A stretch of DNA of 64,000 nt from Cheilinus undulatus. Lineage: Eukaryota > Chordata > Actinopteri > Labriformes > Labridae. The stretch lies in contig NC_054867.1 in NCBI RefSeq assembly GCF_018320785.1, positions 25,857,855-25,921,854 of the forward strand, given 5' to 3'. Position numbers and translations under genes: made by a program. The notes below the pieces were generated by a model. That model did no database searches and was not told the DNA's origin. It saw nothing but the letters and a program-made list of their open reading frames with translations. This document shows, in pieces, positions 12,801 through 24,100 of this stretch (the stretch's first letter is position 1; each line of letters opens with the position of its first letter).

Positions 12801-15800
12801 TTTGTGAGCTGTAAAAGTACACTGCATCAGATACGCCAAATGCTTCCCGTTGCTCACTCTCATTGGCTATTGTGGGCATCCTGTCTGAGGCAGCACGATG
12901 TGAATGTTTGGTCTTTTAGAGTACAGATCAGGTTGGTTCTACATTTTACATTTATACTAGGGCTGTCAACATGATGCATTAAATGCAGTTATTTGAGGTC
13001 CATAATTAGAGAATTATATTTTTTAATACCAGTCATCCCATACTTTATTGTTCCTTTCAGCACACTTTGGTTAAGCCGCTGCGCCATTTCCCTGCAGCCA
13101 CAGTGATGTTGAAACAGTACACTACTGCTCCTTAATGTCTCATTAAACAGAAGGAAGTCAGGTACTCTTAGTTTGAAAATGAAATAGTTTTAAATGCAAA
13201 AAGTGAAATTTTGAAATGCAACAAAAAAGATTAATCTTGATGAACAACAGAAAGTCTGAGATTAGAAGTGATTAAAACTTTTAAATGTGTGGCTGCCCTT
13301 ATTTTTACAGCCCAGGCTGTCACAGATTTACACAAAAACTTCTCCATAGCATCTTATTCCTTTCAAAGTAAACAAAACAAAGCTGATTGCAAGATGCAGC
13401 TTTATAGCTAATAAGCTGTTTAACTACAGCCCACTGAAAAAAGTGTAATATACTACTAAATTGGTGATAAGTGAGTTGATTTTCTGCCTTATCTTCATAG
13501 GCCTTCCTGAAGCTGGAAGGATTACAGCGTTTGTATCTACAGCACAACAATTTAACAAGCATTCCCTCCAACCTCCCCCGCTCCCTGACAGACCTGAGAA
13601 TCAACCACAACAAGATTGAAAAGGTAAAATTTCCCCTGGCCTAATATTCATGCAGATCCGCCTCTTTTTTCAGCAGAGATATCAGACTGAATATTTTTCC
13701 TCTGTTGCCTAGGTTGCAGCTGTAGATGTGGAGGGAATGGATAACCTCACTATCCTCTATCTCAATGACAACGCTGTCACAGATATGGGCGCATCACTTA
13801 AGGCGCTGAAATCTCTCACACTGCTGGACATCAGTGGAAACAAGTTGACAAAGGTATTTGTACTACCTTTGTTTTTCCATTTGTCAATCTGGGTGAGGAG
13901 ATAACCTGCAGTTGACCACAGTAATTTTATGAATTAATCCTAGGTCCCTGAGGGTCTCCCCGAGCATCTGCACCAGCTCTACCTGGAGTCTAACTCCATT
14001 GATTCTCTACCTGAGGGCTTCTTGAGCAATTTCATTCAGCTGGAGTACATCAGAATGGCACACAACCAGCTCACGGACAAGGGAATCCCTCCTAACACCT
14101 TTAACGTGACGGGGCTGGTGGAGCTGGACCTGAGCTTCAATAAACTGGAGAGAATCCCGCCAGTGAGCACAACACTACAGCATCTTTACCTGCAGGCCAA
14201 CCAGATCAAAGGTGAAGTCCATACAAGTGTTATCATTCAATACAGACCTCTTTTCACAAAATGTATTAAAAATGCCAAGTTACAGCTAAGCTAGAAGGGC
14301 CAAAGAACATGTATCAGTCAGCTTTTTATATGAGCAACATGACTGTTGAGTTTGCTTACATATTTGTATGTGTCCTTTGTGAACATACAGCTTTATATTC
14401 CAAAGTTATTTTTAAAACGTTATTAGCTGGCCTGAAAACATTTAAAACATTTTTTTATCTCATTTTCCTTTATGATTAGAATCAGGCAAAAAAATATCAT
14501 TTTCAGCAATTGCTCCTGTATTTTTTTTTTTTTTTTTTTTTGCTTATTTCAATTTAAAAATAACTTTTTGTGTTGTTTTTGTTGTTTTGAAAATAACAGA
14601 TCTCACATGGTGTTGCACCTGCTTCCATTTGCCTCTAAACTACGTATGTCCTATCTGACCTGAACATTCCTTACAGAGCAGATTACTGAATGGAGGCACA
14701 TGATTAGCTTGCTAAACAGTTATTGTTAAATCGCCTTGTAGCCAAAAGTACAAGCAGGTTTGACTAATTACTAAAATTTTTAATCATTTCAGGCCCACAG
14801 TCCCGGTCAAACACTCTGTCTAAACTGTAATGCAGCCGCCCACCACTAGTAACCACTGGAGTAGTTCTAAATAACAATGATCCAAGACAGTCTGGCTGAA
14901 GCCCCTTCATTTCTTACAGCCACATTCATGACTGTTCATCTGAGACACCATATATCTCAGAACAGAAATACACAGTGAAGCTTTCAAAATAAAATCAGCT
15001 CAAACATTTGGTTAGGGTCAAGGTAAGGGTAAGGACACCAAAAGTTAAAAGTCAAAAACACGACCCACAAAACCCAATTAGAAAATTTTTAATGAAGTCA
15101 AGTAAACAGTCTGCTTACATGAAAAAAGGCCGTCCACCATGTAAACACTAAAATAGCCATTGTAGCTTAGATCATTCCATTATCTGTGTAAGTTACATAA
15201 ATAACAGAGCTACATAGATAAGGGAGCTACTTAGCTAAATGAGTTTAAGCTCAGCTCACAAAGCAACTACGTCAAATACACATCTATGTTATCTTCTTAG
15301 TTAAATTAGCTTAAGCTACGTTTGCCTAAGCTCACACTACTAAAGCTAACTCAGTTATAGATAATATAGCTACGTAGCTGCTGTAGCTTAAACTAAGCTC
15401 ACAAAGCTGTTATGTTAGCTGTATTATACTGGACCACTCTACTACATTAGCTAAGTAGGTACAATATCTAGGTAGCTACATTAGCTTTAGCTATGTTTGC
15501 TGAAGCTCATGTTGCAAAAGCTAACGTTGCTAAAGCTAGTTTAGTTACACTGGCCTAAGTAGTAATGTATTTACATGGCTACCATAGCTGTTAGCTTTAG
15601 CTAGAACTAACGAAGTTAAAGCAAGTCACTGTTCATGTAACTGCTTCTAATTTAATCCCAGATGAGCCCTCTTAAATTTTTCTGTTTTATTAAATAAATG
15701 TTTGCAATCAGGTTATTTTTTTAATTTAACAGCCAGACATTGTATATGAGAAAAGTTTGATTGAAAAAAATCAAAAAACTGGAAATACTTTGCACGTGAA

Positions 15801-17116
15801 AATTATGGCTTCTGTTTGAGATACACCGTGTGTCAGACGACCGGTCTGTATGAGTGGCAGTCATAAATGTACGGTCTGCAGCCAGATCCCTTTCCAATGA
15901 TTTTTATTCTGACATAAAACACAGCTGATAGCACAGAAAGCATCTCTTTAACACTGTGGTTAAGCACTATTTTGAGCCAGAAATTGGAATAAAGTTGTCT
16001 GGAGGTTTCAGATTTTACAAGCACATAATCAAAGCTATGACTGATGACATTCAGCTCAGGAATGTGGTCGTTAACATGCAAAGAGGATCAAAGGCCTGCA
16101 GTGCTAGCATTGCCACAGACTGTAGAAAGAATTGGACAAATGCTGTGTAATATCAGCCGTCTGCTTACAATAGGCGGACTCAAACTGCTTTTGAAGCCAA
16201 TCCGTAGTGGCTTCCATATTGAAATCGCAGTCTCAACCAAACTTTCGATCAACCTAATAGCCCGTCCACTAAGCACGACTTCCTGTCAGCCTGCTAGCTA
16301 GCATTCTGGTTGACAGAAACGTAGCTTCTGCCTGTCGAGCTATCTGTCAATCAAATGAGACATGCCAATCAGTCCGCAGTGAGGTTTTTCCTGAATACAA
16401 TCTAAACCATTGTAGTACAAAAAAATTCACTCCCTGTACAGTGAGAGCACATGAAGACATTAGCGAATGAGACACGTTTCATTTTTTGAACCAGGCTGTC
16501 AACCACTTTATTTCTAGTGTGAAACCGGCTGTTTAACAGGTGTCCAGACGGGACTTCCAGTGTTCCTCCTGCCAGCCTCAAGTGGACACTCGCGGTATTG
16601 CAATTTTTTGCACTTCAGCGTTGGCTTCATTTTTCAGGACCGGAGGTTGCCTGACTTTAGACTAATAGGCTAAACAGAATTATAGTAATTTGCATTGGGA
16701 AGAGGAATTACTTAACTTGGAGCATCACTAAATGTTCAATTGTGTTTAACTATCAAAATTATAAACTAGGGGTGCCTTTATACTTAAGGATACCCTATAT
16801 CCATACAGCACTTCTATTTACCTCACCACTGTACAGGTCATGAGGCAACTTTTGAGTTGAGTTGAGTTATAGGTAAATTTTCTGCATTTGGAGAAGTAAA
16901 ACTGATATACAGCACTTTTCATTCAGAAATGTAATTTTAAAACACATTTCACTGATCTCTCTAGAGTTCACTTTGGGCAGTTTCTGCAGCATTGTGGATG
17001 TGACAAACTTTTCCAAACTTCAGACGCTGCGACTGGATGGTAACGAGATCAGCCAACAGGACATCCCCCCAGAGTCAGCCCTCTGCCTGCGTCAGGCAGC
17101 CAACATCCAGGTGTAA
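9881..17116 (+). CDS. fmod-like: fibromodulin-like class II small leucine-rich proteoglycan
   Basis: Coding exons: 9881-10237, 13501-13623, 13713-13853, 13944-14211 and 16965-17116. Joined they give 346 aa; human fibromodulin is about 376 and lumican about 338. Residues 1-18 are a signal peptide (MHVIIIFF...LSLA). The mature N-terminus is short and lacks the tyrosine-rich tract of fibromodulin. Next comes the class II cysteine cap C-x3-C-x-C-x9-C, then about ten leucine-rich repeats, then the C-terminal 'ear' with paired cysteines (SFCSIVD and ALCL). Five N-glycosylation sequons (NAT, NLT, NLT, NVT, NFS) fall where fibromodulin has its keratan-sulfate sites; the last favours fibromodulin over lumican. 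Proteins of this family bind collagen fibrils in the extracellular matrix. The ATG at 9881 is chosen because the signal peptide starts there; an open frame extends upstream to the acceptor at 9850. The introns after GKK, KIEK and KLTK are unusual for the class. It could be a fish-specific paralogue and not the direct orthologue. Confidence 0.9.
11093..11250. repeat. GGTGGAAAAAGTAC dispersed repeat, first copy
   Basis: Begins AGGGGTGGAAAAAGTAC and continues with TTTAGTAAAA and TACTCAAGTAAAAGTA words. A second start of the same kind occurs at about 12052 in the same orientation. Similar sequence is common in teleost introns. It lies in intron 2 of the proteoglycan gene. Confidence 0.45.
12052..12180. 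repeat. GGTGGAAAAAGTAC dispersed repeat, second copy
   Basis: Starts CAGAGGTGGAAAAAGTAC and carries TTTTACTCAAAAGTA and ACTCAAGTACAGAAA words. It is a diverged direct copy of the repeat at 11093, about 960 bp downstream and in the same intron. Confidence 0.45.
12957..13318. mobile_element. possible small hAT-like element (AGGGCTGTCAA type)
   Basis: The left end TAGGGCTGTCAAC matches the left end of the element at 34468. The right end near 13308-13318 contains ACAGCCC, a weak inverted counterpart. There is no coding content. It is in intron 2 of the proteoglycan gene. Confidence 0.3.
15150..15625. repeat. degenerate AGCTA/TTAGCT-rich repeat tract
   Basis: Roughly 475 bp dominated by short words such as GTAGCTA, TTAGCT, AAGCTA and GCTACGTAGCT. 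Many are self-complementary, so the tract is rich in small inverted repeats. It sits in intron 5 (14212-16964), the last and ancestral-position intron of the proteoglycan gene. No protein-coding signal is seen. Confidence 0.6.
16107..16652. repeat. dispersed repeat of about 540 bp (copy 1)
   Basis: Runs from AGACTGTAGAAAGAA to GGAGGTTGCC. It is collinear, in the same orientation, with 36634-37160 in intron 7 of transporter copy 2; similarity is obvious across the full length. Flanking sequences differ, so it is a mobile or dispersed element and not a local duplication. No terminal inverted repeats or coding content were found. Confidence 0.75.
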
Positions 17117-17760
17117 TTGCATCTCCAAGTCTGGACTGAAAAAATGTCTGGTTTCATTTGATTTATAAAAGGCAATTAAGTTTGTTGTGACAACAAAATA
17201 ATCTATAAACCTAGAGATATGAGCCACATATGTTTCTGTTTTACCTATTGAAAATGACCCTGACCCTGACTGTCCTTATATGGTACTGTGAGGATTGTTA
17301 CTGTTCACAGCTGTATCCTCCATCCTGTCTTTGTTAAAGCATGTCTTACTATTTTTACTCACAAGTTGATGATAGAAATATCATGTATGATATATTTTAA
17401 ATATATCACTAGCTGTCATAGAAGCATGACAATATCTTCATTACTTGACAACCTTGTCTCATAGTCATATCCTGTTGCAATATGATTGATATTTTTATCT
17501 TTATGACAATAATGCTGTGACTGTTTTACCTTTCCGACTCCTCCCAGTGACACTTGTTTTCCTATGAGACTAAATATATATGTATGTCTATTTACTGAGT
17601 GAAAATATCTCCAAGCTGTACCGCAGTGAATGCAGACTTTATATTTGAATCAAATTTTGTGACTTAGTGTATGCAATGCATGGATTAGTTATAATACTGA
17701 CAAAGGGTTTATGTTTACATGCCTGTTGGAGGATAAATAAAAGTTGGGATTTTTAAAATC
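17117..17760 (+). other. 3' untranslated region and poly(A) signal of the proteoglycan gene
   Basis: The first good AATAAA after the stop is at 17736-17741 (in GGATAAATAAAAG). It is followed by T-rich sequence, implying a 3' UTR of about 640 nt. The tract is AT-rich with several ATTTA-like words. Confidence 0.55.
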
Positions 17761-20700
17761 TGCTAAAGTGTTTTTACTGAAATTTGTTGGGTTTAGTATC
17801 AAAACATTTATCTGAAAGAGGCAGAACAAAAGACATCATTGCAGAAGCCTTGGGAGGACATGCATTAATACATTTTATTTTGGTCTGTGTCCAGTCATCA
17901 ATATCAACCTTTATTTAAATCTCGAGGATCATTGAGGTTTCCCTTGTTTTCACTGATGTCAAGTTACAGAATAAATCTGAAATGATTGTCCTAGGGAAAT
18001 GAAAGCGCTAAACTTAAGCGCGTGTTGTAAAAGGCTCCACATATTTGGAGCACAAAAGGTAAAAGCAGATTTTCCCCGTGGGACATGAAGCATTAGACAG
18101 TCAGTAGAGAGAGTGTGGTAAGGTCCAGTTGAGCACTTTAGCATAAATGTTACATAAGGTGGTGTCTGTCCAATAAGGGGTTTATAAATAAAGAGAAACA
18201 GATGTTTACCATGCCTCTGTATCAGAGAAGACCAACCAGCGTCACTATACAGAACAGAGTGATGAGTGTTATAAGAATCTCCTGTAATGAATCAAAGAGC
18301 GGAGTGATAAACTGGGCCCAGAGATTTAAGAGTGGAAGCAGCAGCATGTCTGTAGACAATACTGACATAGTCTAGCACAGACATAAAGACTGCCTCGATA
18401 AAACCTCTACATTTAAAGCTTGCTAACAACGTAATCAATGGAAATGAACTGTAAATGTTTCATCAAGCCAAATCCCAACATATTTATTCACTGTGACTCT
18501 TTAAATGATTACATTTGAGTGTGGATAAATGTAGACAGTCACAAGGAACATCTCTAGCCTGGAAAAAGCAAGATTGCTTTTGTTGTTGTTACAATTAAAA
18601 ACAAGCTTAATTATTTTATTCAGTTTCCTGTGATAACAGGTCAGATTTGGGTGTTTAATAGAGATCTCAAGGAATTAACAAATTGAAATGAGGAAACTAA
18701 TTTTGTTAATCCAAGATAGAGATAATTAAGCTGAGATCTCAACATTCATTCACATTCCCCATTGCTCAGGCCATTACTCACTGAAAACAGCTCCGCAACC
18801 CACTTTTGGGTCCAGACCTACCAGCTGAGAACGACTGTATCACAGTATTTACAGCATGTTCTGTTTTACTTTCTTTATTTGCATGTGGGCCTGAGTCAGT
18901 GATTTACTAGACTTTAAGTGGTAGAGGAGGAAACCCAGGATAACTATAATATGGTCTGATCAGGGCCAAGTCAAGTTTTATTGTATTGTTTTAAAAGATC
19001 GGCTACCTTTTAATGAAGGCTTCCTGTATGCAGACACTGTCTATCACTATTCACACACATACACAGTTGTTCTTACAAGGTAAGGATGTGAGATATTTCA
19101 TGAGACACTCCTTTGTAACAGGGTTTGTGAACTTATTTTGAAAAGGTTACAGTTCTTTGTGTGCTTACTTGAGATGGTGTCAGCAACTTCCTGGTAAAGA
19201 AGTGTTGTTAACAAAGCTGTTTAGGGCAGTAGACATTCAGGGGAAATGACACTTGACTTTTGAACTCTCTCTATCCAAGTGGTTTTTATTTACACTCTGA
19301 ACAAAAGATATAAAGAGAGGCCAAAACATCTGAGGAGAAGAAAAGGGACATAGTCAACATTATAACTGAAGGCATGTTTGTCGACAAAATAAAAACCCCT
19401 AGATAAAACTGTGGACGGCTGTTAAAGGGTTGGAAAAAGAAAAGTAAAGGCTTCTTTTTTTTTTAAACAATGCAACACTACCAGATAGTGAATAATCATC
19501 CTTCAACTACTGAGTCTCACTGATATGAATGTGACTAACTCTGACATGTGGATGATCACAGGCTTGAACATGAGGACTGAACCCATTGCTCGTCACAACC
19601 TTTTGTAACCTCTGGCCACACCAGCACATACTGTCATTACAGCTGATGTACAATGTATGATATGTTTATGGTGGTTTGGTTGAGGACATGCGTCATTGCC
19701 CAAAATGGCTCAGAAGCCAAAAGAGATTCAAAGTGCACCACAGGTATGATTAGGAACCTGAGCAGACCAGTGCTCTGTCTGTGCAAAAACCATGTAATAA
19801 TCAATCCATTTTGGGGAAAATCTATCAGGCTTTAAACCATCAAAAATATCACAAATAAAAACACCTGCAGTGAAAATATCAAATAGGATTTTTTTTTCAT
19901 TTTAAAGACACTATACACGTGTTTTTGCTGTATCATGCTCGTGCTGACCTGCTGAACTCAGGTATCAAAGAGAGTGACTTGCACATCTCCTGATCATGAT
20001 CAAGCAAGATACTACACACTCTGACTCACTTCCCCTTTCGGTAGTTCAACATTAAAACCAAATTAATTGGCACATCCCAGACACCCTTACTGAAATTCAT
20101 TTTAAATGATGACATTTAAAAATGGTTGGAGTGAAGCTGTCGCAATGAAGATGGTGATGAAATTGCTTAGGTTTGTCGGTGATTGGGAGATGAAAGGTTG
20201 CATACAATGTCAGCAGTATTAGAGGCTTTCTAAGAGGAAGTGGAGCAGTGCTATTGGATAAACATGATCAGGTAATGTGAATGGCTAATGACTGCATGAA
20301 AATGAGTGAGCATGCGTAGGCTGAGAATGAAGGATGAAACCAGCACTCAGAATTGACAGTAGTCTTACTGCCTGAACTTTGTCAGCTGTTAAACTTCTGA
20401 CTACATTATCTATTATTATCACAGCTGTAGCAGATGCAGAGTCATCTCAAAAGCATTTACATATAGATGCTTTAATAATTGTTGAACAAAGTAGTACATG
20501 AGTATTCCATTGATCTTTTTGTCACCAGTGGTGCCATATGACACGCTTGTGGTCTCCTCACCATGTTGTTATTATGGTTGAAACAGATTTACGTATCCTC
20601 ACAATTCAGTGATTATGTGTGTGTGTCACCAACCAAAGTGAGGTCAATCCATCTTCAGTCTCAGCAGAGGTTTGAAGGAGTGGCTGTTTAAGACATGGGT

Positions 20701-21060
20701 ACTTGTGTAGAGTCAGTCACGCACACTCCCACACAGCACTAACTATTTTGTATTTTGAGAAACTAACTAGCAAAACTCCTCTTTAGCCAATTTCTCAATA
20801 CGATGATGCTGCTACAATGATAAAGGGGGGAATCATAGTGAGGAGTGGGGAGTATTCTTTATAAGAGAAAATAAAGAACAAAAGTCAGAAATGACATAAT
20901 TTTGTACATAAAAACACCAACCAGCTCTATTTTCAGCTAAATGAGAGAAGATGAGTAATTTATGATATCAACAGAATAACTGTCTTTTAAGTATGCATCA
21001 AATCATGATTCCAGTTTACAAGTTAAGTTGTAAAACACTCCTCAGTGTTGCTGTGGGGGA
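17761..21060. other. intergenic region, no gene seen
   Basis: It separates the proteoglycan gene from the transporter array. Open frames are all under about 65 codons and lack recognisable domains. No clear transposon ends were identified. Confidence 0.5.
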
Positions 21061-21185
21061 GGGTCTGGGCAGGTGATTGGTTGTAAAACATCACTGCCTT
21101 GTCTGTCAAAAGGGGGGACTTAAAAACAGACCTACCTGAGAGATTTGAATCTTTTTACGGAAGTTTAAGCAGCAGGTGGTCAGAC
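21061..21185 (+). promoter_or_regulatory. putative promoter and 5' UTR of transporter copy 1
   Basis: An inverted CCAAT word (GATTGG) lies near 21076 and a TTAAAAA element near 21120, about 65 nt before the start codon. The spacing suits a short 5' UTR. The sequence is not obviously similar to the upstream blocks of copies 2 and 3. This is inference only. Confidence 0.3.
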
Positions 21186-24100
21186 ATGAGGAAATACAGC
21201 TGGAACAGTTTCAAGGATTTAGTTTTCAAAAATCAAGCTGTTGTTGAACAGGTAGGATAACAAACTTTATGTTACACTTGATGATTTTACTAACAATACA
21301 CTGAGGAATTTAGTGTTAAGGTGTACTGTATTTGAGGTACTTATGAAATGAATTTATAAGTATTGCATCCAGGTGTTGAATTCAGTGAACCTGTCTTGCT
21401 GTAATGATACATTTTTTCTTTCAACTTTTTCTAAAACAATAAATTGTTAATTTGCTGAAATGACTTCACATCAATCATATGTAACAGCGGAATTGAAATC
21501 ATTCAAAAATTCTCAGTGAAAAGCTTTTAAAGTCTCATGTTTTTTCACTTTATGTTTTCTTGTTGTAAATCTTAAGATATTTTATTGTATAAAGCAGATA
21601 AGACAAGTGATAATTGCTGTCACTGCATATTAAATATGGTTGTTACATCTTTAACAGCTGTTGTCTACTGTCTGCGTATGAAGCCAGTCTGTATTCTAGT
21701 CCAGTGGTTCTCAACATGGGGGTCGAGACTCCCTTGGGGGTCACAAGACACTAAGAGGGAGGTTCCCAGATGCCCTCGAAAAAAACAACAAAAATTTTCC
21801 AATGATTTCAAATTGCATATTTGTCCCATTTCATTTTTGTTAAAAAAATGCATAAAATTTGTGATATGTAAATTAAAACATGGCCATTTGGTGAGATTTA
21901 TGTTTAAATAAAAGTAAGATTTGTAAAAATCCATACAAAGTAAGTCCGCACACGTCTATTCTTGAATTTGCACAGCTGTGTTCAGCTATGCTTTAACTAC
22001 CTTCAGGTACGGTGGTCCCCAGTCTCTGGTGTCTTTATCTTGGAAGCAACAGGCTGAAAAGTTTGAGAACCACAGCTCTAGCTTACTTGAACATAGCAGC
22101 ACAGCAGTAAACTCTGCTTTGGTCTTCTGAGTTAAGATGATGAACAACAGAAATCAGCCACAGCTGTGACTTTATAGTTTGAACAAACAGCTGAGAAATT
22201 CCTCACAAGTATCCACAGTTTTAAAAGGATGCTAATAATTTTTTCCGGCCCATTTTGAGTTTTGTGTTTATGTAAATTTTGGCTTTTTTCTTTGGCTTTT
22301 TGTGTTGTTCCAATGCACATAAAGGAAATAAATGTGTGTATACCAAAAACATTTGTAATTGCAACAATTTCTGGGTGTATTTTCTGGAAAAATTCCAGGG
22401 GTGCCAATACTTTCGTCCATGACTGTTACATCACAACCCTTAATTTTATGACTTTTTCTTGGCATTGCAGGAATTTATGTTATCATTTTAGAATGTACTT
22501 CCCTTTCCAATGTTTTCCATCTCTTGTCTTAGAATCATAAACTAATTTGCCCTTTACAACTCTCACTGGTTTGATTTTCAACAAGCAGGACCCACATATG
22601 GATGCTGGGGATGAAAACACTGAGCGTGGGAACTGGTCCAGCAAGAGGGATTACATCCTCTCTATGATTGGCTATGCTGTTGGACTGGGAAATATCTGGA
22701 GATTCCCATATTTGGCCTATAGAAATGGCGGAGGTTCGGATTTTTGGTCTCTCATAATTGTTTACATTTTTATTTTCTTGAACCAACCAATGTGCCGCTG
22801 TGTGCAGGTGCCTTTCTTATCCCTTACTTTTTGATGTTGGTGGTGACTGGAATTCCTCTTTTCTTCATGGAAAGCGCCTTCGGTCAGTTTTGCAGCCAAG
22901 GTCCGATTAACATATGGAGAGCCGTACCAATCCTACAGGGTAAGAACAGAGCATTAAAGCCTTGTAAAAGACCCAGCAGGTTGATCTGGGGTAAAGATGT
23001 AGGTCATGAAGGTTTTAATGAGGCTCTTAGTTAATGGTTAGCCGTGGAGGCAAAAATCCATGTTTTATCACTCCTGACTTTAGTGATTGTTTAGTGAAAG
23101 AAAAAAAAGAGCAAGGATTAAAAAGGAGGAACTTCCACATGTGTTGATTTTGGCAGCCTTTGTGGACAAAGTGCTGTGTGTTATCTCTTTCCTGACCCTG
23201 CCCTCTTCATAAATATTAGCACTATCTTAAAAAATTATCCTCCATCTCCTTTCAAATACTTCCTGCAAAAGTTTGCCAGTAAAAATCTGAACAAAGTGTA
23301 TTTTGTACTGGATGCTATAAATAGCTCCATTACCTATATTCAAGAGCCAAACCTTGATATTTTTTTTGTTCACAATAAATAAAATAACATTTTTTGCTGC
23401 TTTCCTCTAACTGTAGCTCAGTGAGAATACTGTCTTTTTAATACACTGCAAGGAAGCCAATGAGAAAAAAAATGTTTCTTTCTGTGTATGCAAACAACCA
23501 GTGAAATAACATTAAAGTGTATCTTTAATTCTAAGAATTGGGAAACTTAGAAACACCATTTTATTCTGACTAACTTGACACATCAACATTTAGACACTAT
23601 TTCTTTTTTATTTCATCACATTGATTAAAAGAGGATAAAAAACTGTTTTTTCAGGAAAACAACAAAAATGTCATCTATTTCTGTTTACAGAAAGTTGACA
23701 ATAGAAAAAACTAAAAAGAAATATAAATGTTTAACAAATCAAAGCTCCAGTAACCATGAATGAAAGATCAGATTTGCATATTGATGTTTTAAGAAATGAA
23801 ACATTTGCTGGGAGCGGTAGTGCCTTCGAATACTTTTTAAAAAGTTTGATGGTATCATGTTTGAAGTTTGAAAAAATATGTGAGACTATAAATTCTTCAG
23901 TCTTAGTATTTTTACTTACTGGCATCTGTGCTGTTTGAAAAAAATGTGCTTCAAATGTAGGTCAAAACAGGAAGTATCATTAAATCTACATTATTATAGC
24001 ATAGACTGATGTGGGACAAACCTGTAGACAATAAAAGGTGTTATCTGGTTTTGTGGACATTTAGTTTAAATTGTAACTTTTAGCACAAAGAGTTCATCAC

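Noticed and set aside
9857-17116. Lumican or keratocan as the identity of the proteoglycan
   Set aside because: The TSD-x-x-G-x-K segment, the last NFS sequon and the C-terminal VDVTNFSKLQ region fit fibromodulin better by eye; a phylogeny would settle it.
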